Positions 1 to 9,750 of a stretch of 64,000 nt of DNA are shown one piece after another. Position numbers and translations under genes: made by a program. The notes beneath the pieces were generated by a model. That model had not been told where the DNA came from. It worked only from the letters and a program-made list of their open reading frames with translations, and did no database searches. Source of the DNA: Alisma plantago-aquatica (Eukaryota; Streptophyta; Magnoliopsida; Alismatales; Alismataceae); contig OY856412.1 of the NCBI GenBank assembly GCA_963693085.1, positions 342,377,457-342,441,456 of the forward strand. The letters are read 5' to 3'. Positions within the stretch are counted from its first letter, which is position 1, and every line of letters starts with the position of its first letter.

Positions 1-3000
1 CGATCGGTTCACCAAGCTTAGCTGATCGGTTCATCACATGAGCCGATCGGTTGGGAGTGCAGATTGTGCAGAAATAGTCAATTGCAGTTTCAATCAATCT
101 GATACTCTAATCAATCTGTCCAACACCTTGAACATTATGATATTAAGCTATCAATTAATTTAGTGTTTAATTGAACTACTAAAATCCTTTCGTAATCAAT
201 CAAAACATTGTTTATGGACAAAACTCCTCTTCCAGATTGAATCCTATGTGTGTGACCCTGCAGGTCCATTTCACGTTGGAAGTGAAAGTCCATAACACTT
301 ATGACTTCACAAGCAAAGAGCGGTGCCTAGTCACACATCAGTGCTACCTAAGTGAAATAGAAAGTTGGAGAACAACTTTCAATCCTACAATCCGGGAATG
401 GTGTTACAGTGAATGTATAATTACTTTGTCTCTGATATCCCGAATTAACTCGAGGCATGGAACAGTCATCCTGTCAACGTTCATTCACTTTCTTGATCTC
501 AGAGTAGATTGTAAGAGATATGTATGACATCAATATCACATATTGATTCACACATGTGTGCACGCCTTTCTCAATCCTACTCATCAAGTGGCCATGGATA
601 TCAAGCTCCCTTAGGAGGGACAAATCCCATATCTATCACTCACCCCTCAAAAGCCCCATGTGTCCAAGCCACCCAATCATCACCTTTATAACAACCCATG
701 TTTCAGGACTGTGTTTGATGATGTCAAAGTGTACCCAACGACATGTGTTGAGTGTAGTGATTTCAGGTCAAAAAATCACAATCACCACCATCACTGTGAG
801 TACTGACTGTGACTACCATGTCATGGTTCCTTGTGTCAAACTCACGGTGGGTCTGTATGATATGTTTGTTCTCTAACAAGTACCTATGTGTTTGGTTTGA
901 TATCTCTATATCATGACTAATGAGATTTTGTCATCAACCAACACCACAATCTAGTCTTGTGTGTCATTGTTGTCTATCTACCTTCCATAATGACATTCGA
1001 CTAGGGACATAACAAGAATGTACAAACTCTTAGCATCTGTATGATCTCATCGTTCAGGTCTTTAACCTGAAGGCATACGTCATTGAGTACTGTCATTCTC
1101 TAGACATTCAATATGTTCTATCACTATCTCATATGATTGAACCAGAAAGAATTGGAAGCTTGCCTTTGATGTTTATCAAATCAATCTTAATGTATCCCAC
1201 CAATCATCCCATGATTGGCTCTCAGGTATAATAGGCGTATCTATTGCAGCTCCTGGTCTTGACCCGAACTGCAGTTGACTATCGTCCTCCTGAGCGGTAT
1301 AAGTCTCCTGCCTTTATAGATAGTCCACACAAACTACGGAGAACTCTAGTCATCCTAAAGAATAGACTAGAAGGAGTTGTCCCCTTCTATTAGCGTACTA
1401 GTCACCGACATACTCCCACAACTAGTTACTATTTTGCAGTTGCCTTTCCCTCGTTGTTCCTCCCTGGACAAGTACAACTTGCTGGGGCTCTCTCGGTTAC
1501 CACAACCAGAGAGGAAAACAACTTTGCAAAGCAACTGATGTTCTGATTTGTGTCTATGGAGAAGCCCCCATGTACCCCTCTATTTATAGTAGAGGACAGG
1601 GTCAGGGTTCCCAAGATGTGCAGGAGTAGAAGGGTCCAAAATTTCCATGAATAATTTGCATTGCGGTAGGCAAACCGATCATTTCACTAGTGAACCGGTT
1701 GGTTGGGAGTGTGAGCCTATCGGTTCACTCAGTGAACCAGTCATTTCACTTCCCAGACCTTCCTACAATCGACTTTCCATATTCGTTTCTAATTAATGCA
1801 ATGATTAATTCTTGTACTAATCAAATTGAACAAGTGAAACAAAAAACTTTTTCTCAGGAACTGGGACAACTCAACATGACTTGTTTAGTCTAGCTGAACC
1901 GATCAGTTCACTGGAGTGGACCAGTCATCACACTGATAATGAGCTAATCGGTTCACCCAATGAATTGTTCGGTTGGTGGTCCAGATTGTGCATAACACAT
2001 TCAATTTAGTTCTCAATCAATCTGACACTCTAATCAGTTGGTTCAACACTTGAACTTGATGATTCTGAGTCAAGCCTATTGATTGAATGTTTGATTGAGT
2101 ACCCAAACACTTTAGTAATCAATCCAAACATCATCCATAGATAAACTCCTCTTATAGGTTACTCCTTTGTGTGTGACCCTGTAGGTCCCATTTCCCGTTG
2201 GAAGTGAATGTCCATAACTAGCTTATGACATCACATGCAAAGAGCGGCACCTAGTCGCACATAAGTGCTACCCAAGTGAAAAGAAAAGTTGGAGAACAAC
2301 TTTCAATCCTATAGTTTGTGATTGGCGTTTCAGTAAATGTATAATTCCTTTGTCTTTGATATCATGAATGAACTCATGGCATTGATTTGTCATCCTATCA
2401 ATGTTCATTCATGTTTCTTGAACTAGAGCAGACTGTTTGAGATATGTGTGACATCAATATCATAAATTGATTAACATGTGCATGCACATGCCTTTCTCAG
2501 TCTGGCTTATCAAGTGGCATGGACAACATACTCCCTTAGGAGGGACAAATCCCATATCTATCACTAACACTCTATCTTATGCGTCAAAGCCATCCAATCA
2601 ACATCGTTATAACAACCCATGTTTTAGGATTGCATTTGACGATGTCAACGTGTACGCAATCGCATTTGCTGAGTGTAGTGATTTCATGTCTAAGAATCAC
2701 AATCACCGCCATCACTATGAGAGATGATTCTAACTACCATGTCATGGTTCCATGTGTCACTCTCATGGTGGGTCTGTCCGATACACTATTCTCCAACATG
2801 TATCTATGTGCTTAGTTTGATATCATATATCATGACTAATGAGACACTGTCATCAACCCACACACACTCTAGTCTTGATGAGTCATTTTTGTCTATCAAC
2901 CTTCCATAATGACATCCGACTAGGGACATAAAAAGAATGTGCATACTCATAGAATATGTATGATCTCATTGTTCAGGTCACATACTTGAAGACATATGTC

Positions 3001-3164
3001 ATTGAGTATTGTCATTCCTTAGACATTCATTCTTCTCCATCATATATCTCATGATTGATTGAGCTTGAATAAATTGGAAGTTTGCCTTTGACATTTATCA
3101 AATCAATCAGAACATATGCCAATTGAATCATCATAGGATTGGCTCTCTAGGCATACATACCAAC
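1..3164 (-). repeat. Two ~1.92 kb direct repeat units resembling copia LTR DNA
   Basis: Bases 1-1224 match about 1920-3150 with a constant offset of about 1,920 bp (for example the TGTGACCCTG motif at 251 and 2172, and GATTGGCTC at 1213 and 3137). The second unit stops near 3155, where chromovirus LTR sequence begins. A minus-strand TATA box lies at 1581-1589 in the part present once (1225-1690). Palindromes of the GGTTCACT/AGTGAACC type lie just beyond it (1683-1738), and GATCGGTT motifs recur at 1-60 and 1890-1975. This order matches the U3 of the copia LTRs at 17818 and 59959, so I read it as tandem minus-strand LTR units or an array derived from them. No real coding region was seen; short ORFs here lack any recognisable motif. 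Confidence 0.55.
1581..1589 (-). promoter_or_regulatory. TATA box of the LTR-like repeat
   Basis: Read on the minus strand this is ACTATAAATA, followed downstream by a leader-like, pyrimidine-poor stretch to about 1430. Palindromic GGTTCACT/AGTGAACC sequences lie 90-160 bp upstream. It is inferred to be an LTR core promoter by its resemblance to the other copia LTRs here. Confidence 0.4.
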
Positions 3165-5016
3165 ATAATAATGATAGGAATATGTATCCACATCTCTAAA
3201 TATACTTCATAACAATGAAGGAAGTGATGATCTAAAGATGGTTGATGATCTGACCATGTAAACCCTAATAGGGTAAAGTGAAACCCTAATTGTTATGATG
3301 TGAAGTGTATGATGTAAACATATAGCATGAGTTATATGAACTTATGATGTTTTTCCTTCTTGTTATCAGGATCTAACCATGCAGGTGATACTGATTGATG
3401 TACATAGCCAGGTATGAACTATGTTAGTTATGATGTGATGGACATGTGGTCCTTGTATTGGACATTGGTCCTTGTAATGGAAATGTTGTCCTTGAGATGG
3501 ACATGAGGTCCCTGTGATGGACATTCATCCTTGTGATGGACATGTGGTCCTTGAGATGGACATTGGTCCTTGCGATGGACATTGGCCCTTGTGATGAACA
3601 TTGGTCCTTGAGAAGGATATATGATTAATAGTAGGCATAGAGTGATGATGTGATTCAATATGTTCTGGTGATGAGTTATTCCATGTTTATATAGATATTG
3701 TTTAAAGGTTATATGTTGTAACTTGATTGATGTTAAAAGATGTTTAGGTCGATCTAATTAATCAAGTAAAATCTAATAGTGTAGTTTTCCTTGTACCATA
3801 GATCCATTCAGTGTCAACACTTGTTGAATGGTGAAATGAGTCTAACTCGGGACACATATTATTGAATATGTAGGGTGCAAGTGGGAACACCACCTTGTAT
3901 CCTGAAAGTATATGTATCATAGGATTGATTGTAAGTCATACCTAGAATTTGAATCACATGATCGACTGTAAGTCATACCTAGAATTTGTATCATAGGATT
4001 GAATGTATGTAATACGTAGAATTTGTATCACGGGAATTACTATAAGTCAAATCCTGGAAGAGCATTGTTGTAAGCCGAAGATCAATTTCACTAGCATCGC
4101 TACCTATACCAAGGTGGGATAAATTTGTATAGTGAGACTAAAATGTCCATGGAAGCAGATGACTCAGTTTGTCATTGCATATTTACTCATACTGACCGAG
4201 GAAGGTGATGTCGTGGAATTAGACCTTGTATGACATTGACTCGACTATATATTCATATAGTGGTTAGTTGTATTTGAATGGTACGATTAAAATCCTCAGG
4301 GCATAATGAATACATAATTAGCCATATAGTACAATTGTATAGGATCAAATATGAAAATAGTGGTTGAGGCCTTGCTTGATCTTTATACATTGTTTTTGAT
4401 AGAGAATATACATGTTCTGTATATTCCTTTTAAATTATTAAGATGATTCATAATTCCACAATAATTGTTCTTCCTATTATTTATTTAGTTTCTCAGTTTA
4501 TCTTTTCTGTGATGATAAAAGATTTGGTTGAGAGTTATATCTCTCATTGGTATTATGTGTCTCACCCCGTTGGTTAACAACCTTTTTAGGTGGACGAGCA
4601 CAAGGAGGTAGAGATCATGTAGAGGAGGTTGAGAAGCAGGTAGGGGAGCAGTAGATGATAAGGTTGGAAGTGTTTCTATATGTTCTTTGTCGGTAGAGTC
4701 CTAGAGTCATCCTTGTACATTCGGGTCTTTGGTAGCATTTTGTAGATGTTTTATGGACGCACTATCTTTATGTGCTTTTTGTATATCAGATATAATGGAA
4801 TCGTGTATATGTTTCTGTAACAATGTTTCGTTACAGATTGACAACATGCCTGTGAATGCTTTGAGGCATGAATGGAATCTTGTGTAAAGTTTCTTGCTAT
4901 ATGTTTTTTTATGAAAAATGTTTTAATTCTTAGCATTTTCTTCTAATAAGTTTGTTAATCTCTCTTCTGCGGTTTTGTTTTGAGTAACCTCACTTCATGT
5001 TGCATGGGGCGTCACA
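3165..5016 (+). mobile_element. 5' LTR (5'-truncated) of Tekay/Del-type chromovirus
   Basis: Bases 3165-3590 repeat at 11925-12290 in the 3' LTR of the same element, which fixes the family and orientation. The LTR ends in GGGGCGTCACA at 5016 and is followed by a primer-binding site. The U3 and promoter part, present in the 3' LTR from 9751, is missing here: the join at about 3164 is with the copia-like repeat, so this end was lost or displaced by a later event. Bases 4530-4610 (TTATATCTCTC, then a GTGGACGAGCACAAGGAGG block) match, in reverse complement, bases 54325-54400 of the long LTR at 53901. Confidence 0.75.
3436..3625 (+). repeat. Minisatellite, ~20 bp GATGGACATGTGGTCCTTG unit, inside the LTR
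   Basis: About ten degenerate copies of a 19-20 bp unit alternate GATGGACAT and GGTCCTTG. The same array occurs in the 3' LTR at 12205-12290 with about four to five copies, where the next element's insertion cuts it. The unit reads open in all copies on the minus strand, giving a repetitive ORF that I do not consider a gene. Confidence 0.85.
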
Positions 5017-5024
5017 GTTTAACT

Positions 5025-5036
5025 TGGTATCAAAGC
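5025..5036 (+). other. Primer-binding site, initiator tRNA-Met type
   Basis: TGGTATCAAAGC begins 8 bases after the LTR end at 5016. It matches the usual iMet primer site TGGTATCAGAGC of Tekay and Tork elements with one change (G to A). This marks the start of the internal region of the chromovirus. Confidence 0.85.
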
Positions 5037-5310
5037 TTTAGGTTCATTGAGTTTAAAAGGACCTAAGACTTGGGTTTGTGTTTGTTCTAGTGTTCTCCAT
5101 TCTGTCTTATAGTCACTTCTTCTTGTGCAAAAAAAGAAGTAAAGTAGAAAGATGTTTGGAGAACCCAAAGAACATGTTGTCAAGAGTAGTGTTGTTGTAC
5201 CATGTGGTGGTGCAAGGAACGAGGCACCTAATGATCAGGTACCTGAAGTCCCCTAGTTTGACCATTCCATGATAGAAAACCTCACCTTTCAATCACTTTT
5301 CGGGTAGTTT

Positions 5311-6200
5311 ATGGCAACGATGACTCATATGGCAGATACGATTCCCACACCTCAGCCTAGGGCACCTATTCCCCATGCTGAATATTCAGGTATTTGGAAG
5401 ACTTTCAAGCGGCGTCACTATATTGGAGCGGTTAAGTATGCGGGGACACATGCACCGTCGGACACAGATATGTGGTTTGCTGAGATTGAGAAGGCCTTTA
5501 AGATCATGAATATCCCTGAAGAGGATAAGGTGAAGCATGAGGTGTACCTCTTGAGAGAGAGTCAATTGGTGGGCCATATAGGAGGAGAAGAGACCCAATG
5601 TTTTGGTTGGTTGGGAGGAGTTCCGATGGGAATTTGCTAGTCACTACTTCCCAAAAACATATTTGGATGAGAATATCAGTCAGTTTGAGAGGATTCGATA
5701 GGCATCCATGACGATTAATGAGTATGAGGTAAGGTTTATGGAGTTGTTGAGGTTCTGTTCTCACATGGTTGCGACAGATAATGAAAGGATTTTTCATTTT
5801 GAGAAGGGGTTGAATGTTGAGTTGTCTACCCCAGTTGCTGCTTTGGAGAATCAAGAGAGGTTTGCTATGTTTGTGGAGTCTGTTCGAAGGATAGAATGAT
5901 CCATAAAGAAGAAGAGAGAGGCAAGTTCTAAGAAGAGGTCTGCACAGTTTTTAGGGCATTCTTCTGGTGGCTTCAAGAAGCCAAGGTTTTATGCACTACT
6001 AGCGTCGCAGAGGTTTGGTGCTTCGACACAGTGGTCACCGAGCAAGGGCAGAGGCCATAGTTTTCTTCCCTCAGGAGACCAAAGTGTTGCATCAACATCG
6101 GTGATAGTACCATCTAGGCCATAGTATGGGAACTAGGCATGCCACAAGTGTGGATAGGTAGGACATTTGAGGCGAGAATGTTCGATGAGAGGTGAATAAG
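5311..6200 (+). pseudogene. Gag of Tekay-type chromovirus, broken
   Basis: Gag forms the virus-like particle of the retrotransposon. The N-terminal stretch from ATG 5311 contains the typical DMWFAEIEKAFKIM helix region of Ty3/gypsy Gag. Reading frame is lost near 5570-5640 and resumes in another frame (the EFASHYFP-like part, then MTINEYEVRFMELLRFC at 5708-5899), with an in-frame stop near 5700. A CCHC zinc knuckle lies at 6140-6181 (C-x2-C-x4-H-x4-C), with a TAG codon inside it. At least one frameshift and several stops make it non-functional. PF03732-type Gag is the family inferred from motifs. Confidence 0.8.
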
Positions 6201-6419
6201 TGACCCAACATCTAAGGTAGAGTCAGCTGGGATCACAGAGACAGTAGAATAGTTTTGAAGGAGGATGAGGATGTATCCCAACATCCCAAGTTGGATCATC
6301 TTCTCAGGGAAGCTGAGGACAAGGGTGACAATATGCAAATGCTAGGTTCTACGTGATGAGTCATCCGGAGGTGGTGGTTAACCCACAAGTGGTGATAAGT
6401 CAGATGGATTTATTTCATT

Positions 6420-6860
6420 CTGATTTGTCTTCTTCTTACATATATTTGTTGTGGTTGACCCGGGTGCTACTCACTCTTTTATCACATGTGAAGTTCTTAG
6501 TAGTTGCTCATTGCCTGTTAGTCATAGGAAGAATAGCTTGTTTCTAGAAACCCCATTGGTTAGTTCTATAGTGTTGTAGGATGTGTGTCCTTCCTGTGTT
6601 CTCTCTTTTTTGGAACACAGTATTGAGGTGGATCTTATACCTTTTAACATGCATGGATTTGATGTGATCTTTGGAATGGATACCTTGGAGAAGTATAGAG
6701 TAGTCTTGGGTTGTAGTTCCAAACAAGAGACATTTGTGGATGGTAGTGAGATGTGGACCTTCCAAGGAGATAGGAAGATTCCCACAACGTGTCTTATGTC
6801 AACTATAGTGGCGAGGAAGCTTTTGAGAAGGCATTTATGGCACATGTGGTGGATATAGAG
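6420..6860 (+). pseudogene. Retroviral-type aspartic protease domain, broken
   Basis: This is the protease segment between Gag and reverse transcriptase. The active-site region at 6451-6483 reads VVDPGATHSFI, where gypsy elements normally have D-T/S-G-A; the residue after the catalytic Asp is Pro, so the site is probably dead. A stop follows near 6580. The later strand FDVIFGMDTLEKYRVVLGC (about 6655-6717) is the typical C-terminal protease motif. The reading frame shifts again around 6790. Confidence 0.75.
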
Positions 6861-7800
6861 ATGAGGAGTCTTAGTATCCAAGAAGTGTTGGTGGTTAGAG
6901 AGTTTGAGGACATGTTTCCTAGAGAGTTTCTAGGTGTTCCCCCACCCCGTCAGATGAATTTTGAAATCAATATGGTTCCTGGTATGCAACATAGATCATA
7001 CACCGTATAGGATGGCACCGACAGAGATGGTTGAGTTGAAGAAACAATTGCAAGAACTGCTTGACAAAGGTTTCATCATGTTGAGTACATCACCTTGGGT
7101 TGCTCCAGTGTTGTTTGTGAAGAAGAAGGATGGATCTATGAGGTTGTGCATAGATTATAGACAGTTGAACAAGTCCACAATAAATAATAAGTATCCTTTA
7201 TCGATGATAGATGATTTGTTTGATCAGTTGTGTGGTGTGATAGTGTTCTCAAAGATAGATCTGTGGTCAGGCTATCATCAGTTGAGGATCAAGGAGGATG
7301 ACATAGCAAAGTCAGCTTTTAGGATGAGGTATGGTCACTATGAGTTTGTGGTTATGTCGTTTGGGATGATCAATGCACCAACAACATTTATGGATTTGTT
7401 GAATAGGGTGTTTCGACCGTTCCTTGGCCAGTTTGTAGATGTCTTCATAGATGACATTTTAATACATAGTTGGGACTGTCAACAGCACACACAACATCTT
7501 CATCAAGCATTGTTAGTATTGAGACAGTACCAGCTCTGTGCTAAGTTCAGCAAGTGTGAGTTCTGGTTAGGGAGGTAGCTTTCTTGGGACACGTTATAAT
7601 TGTAGAAGGAGTACACATGGATCCTAAGAAGGTAGAGTCTGTGAAAAAATGGGATCAACTAAAGATGTCAACAGAAGTTTGCAGTTTCCTAGGTTCGGCA
7701 GGTTACTACTAGAGGTTCATTAAGGGCTTCAACACTATCTCCCTACCCCTAACTAAGTTGATGAGGAAGGATGTGTCATTCGTTTGGGATGATAGATGAT
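6789..7800 (+). pseudogene. Reverse transcriptase of chromovirus, mostly open
   Basis: The pre-RT linker EFEDMFPREFLGVPPPRQ is at about 6900-6955, then one frameshift near 7000 leads into RT. RT is open from about 7005 to 7578: [33 protein letters not shown] and the catalytic box FIDD at 7444-7455, all in family order. A frameshift at about 7578 precedes VAFLGHVI, and a TAG interrupts the SAGYY-RFI thumb region near 7710. Family RVT_1, Ty3/gypsy, Tekay-like. It would copy element RNA into cDNA; here it is inactive. Confidence 0.85.
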
Positions 7801-8243
7801 AATGAGCTTTTCATACATTAAAGGAGAAGTTGACAAGTTCACCAGTTTCGATTTTTCCTGAGAAAGAAAAAAGATATATCATGTTCTGTGATGCATCAGA
7901 CAAACGAGTAGTTTCTTTTACTTCTCGACAGCTTAAGAAACACGAGGAGAATTATCCAACCCATGACTTGGAGTTAGCTGCACTAGTACATGCTTTAAAT
8001 ATTTGGAGGCACTACCTGTATGGGGAGAAGTGTCAGATCTTTACAGATTACAAGAACCTGAAGTATATCTTTTCACATCAAGAGTTGAATATAAGACAAC
8101 GACGTTGGATGGAGTTGATCAAAGATTATGACTGCACAATTGATTATCATCCAAGAAAGGAAAATTTTGTGGCAGACGCCTTGAGAAGGAAATCTTCATC
8201 TATAGATAGAGGTCAGTTGAGTTCTTTTATGTGTCACATGTGA
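7801..8243 (+). pseudogene. RNase H domain of chromovirus, internally deleted
   Basis: From 7830 the frame is open for 137 codons, with FCDASDK, then directly [37 protein letters not shown] and [11 protein letters not shown]. Compared with related elements, roughly eight residues between the first Asp strand and the SRQL strand are missing, so the fold is probably damaged. It ends with VADALRRKS, the usual RNase H end in this lineage, and then a stop (8243). Confidence 0.8.
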
Positions 8244-8259
8244 GACGTGTTGATCATCT

Positions 8260-9712
8260 TGCATTAGATGAATGTCAAATTGGAAGTCTCCATGTTAGCC
8301 AGTTTATTGGCTCAGTTACAAGTAAAGCCTACACTGAGACAACAAACTAGATAAGCTCAACAGACAGATATTGTGACACCACAGATTAGATCAGAGTTTG
8401 ACAATGATAAATTTGATGTTTTCCACGAGATGGAAGATGAGATAGTGTGTCATCATCACAGGATAGTAGTTCCTGATGTGGATAACTTGAGAAAGATGGT
8501 GCTAGAAGAAGCTCATACATCTATGTATGCTTTACACCCAGGTAGTACCTAGATGTAGATGAGTTTGTTGCAGGATGTGATGTGTGTCAGCAGGTCAAAG
8601 CTAAGCATCAAAAGCCTACAGTAACATTGCAACCATAACCTATACCGCAGTGGAAGTGGGATCATGTAACTATGGACTTTGTGGTTGGTCTAACTAGGAC
8701 ATCTAAAGGTTATGATTCCCTTTGGTTGATCGTTGATAGGTTGACCGAGTCAGCAAATTTCCATCCCATGAAGGCAACGTTCACAGTGGAGAAACTTGCT
8801 CAAGTTTATGTTGACGAGAAAATGCGTTTGTACGGTGTCCCAACTACTATCGTATCTGATAGAGGTCCTTAGTTCACTAGTCACTTTTGGGAGTGAATGC
8901 ATACATCCATGGGTATGTATTTGAATTTCAACAGTGTTTTCCACCCACAGTTAGATGTTCAGTCTAAAAGGACCATCCAGATCTTGGAGGATCTATTGAG
9001 GGATTGTGTTCTTTAGTTCTTGGGAAGTTGGGATATAGACCTTAGTCTGATAGAGTTAACCTACAATAACATCTATCAGATAAGTATTAACATGGCACCA
9101 TATGAGGCATTGTATGGGAGACATTGTAGGTTTCTGTTGTGTTGGTATGAGATAGAGGAGTATCAACTTCTATGTCCTGAGCTTTTGCATCAGACAACAG
9201 AGAAGATCAAAGTGATACAATAACAATTAAAAGAAGTACAAGATATAAAGAAGTCGTATGCAGACAATCGTCACAAACCCTTGGAGTTCCAAGTGGGATA
9301 CAAAGTATATCTAAAGGTCTCTCCCAAGATAGGTGTTTTGAGGTTTGGAAAGAAGGGTAAGTTAGCTCCTAGGTTTATGGGACCTTACCCAATTGTGGAA
9401 CGTGTAGGGAAGGGGACCTACAAGTTGGAATTGCCACCTGAGTTGCACAAGTTGCATCTAGTGCTCCATGTAAATATGTCGAGGAACTGTCATCTGTACA
9501 TGGAGGTAGTGTTACAGACCGTGGAGGTGGATCTTGATGAGGATATGACCTATGTGGAGTGTCCGATGTTGATCCTTGATCAGAGGGTGAAGAAGTTGAA
9601 GAGGAAGGACCTTGTGCTTGTGAAGGTTCTTTGGCATCATCATAGCATTGAGGAAGCCACATGGGAGCTCAAAGAGGAGATGAGGAGGAAGTACCCTTCT
9701 CTTTTCTCGTAG
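8260..9712 (+). pseudogene. Integrase with C-terminal chromodomain-like tail, broken
   Basis: Integrase would insert the cDNA. The HHCC region (8380-8640) is scrambled by stops and frameshifts. The core begins TMDFVVGL (first Asp codon 8675) and continues to IVSDRGP (second Asp 8858). The third catalytic position, normally QSERT, is AAA (Lys) at 8966, so the DDE triad is lost. Stops follow RGP, in FWE-MHT and at 9015. The tail is open from 9281 to 9712: GDKVYLKVSP-like GPY-P motif, then VKVLWHHHSIEEATWELKEE, the truncated chromodomain typical of Tekay/Del chromoviruses. The TAG at 9710-9712 ends the polyprotein 38 bp before the 3' LTR. Confidence 0.85.
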
Positions 9713-9750
9713 GATTTCAGCGGCGGAATCCATGTTAGGGGTTTATGGCT

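Noticed and set aside
3428..3658. 76-codon minus ORF with GPHVHHKD repeats
   Set aside because: It is the translation of the LTR minisatellite; the same array in the 3' LTR is cut short.
5300..9712. Endogenous plant virus (pararetrovirus)
   Set aside because: Domain order Gag-PR-RT-RH-IN with a chromodomain-like tail, LTRs and iMet primer site fit a Ty3/gypsy retrotransposon; there is no movement or coat protein.
9375..9733. Minus-strand ORFs over the integrase tail
   Set aside because: Antisense shadows of the chromodomain-like region, which carries the real motifs on the plus strand.
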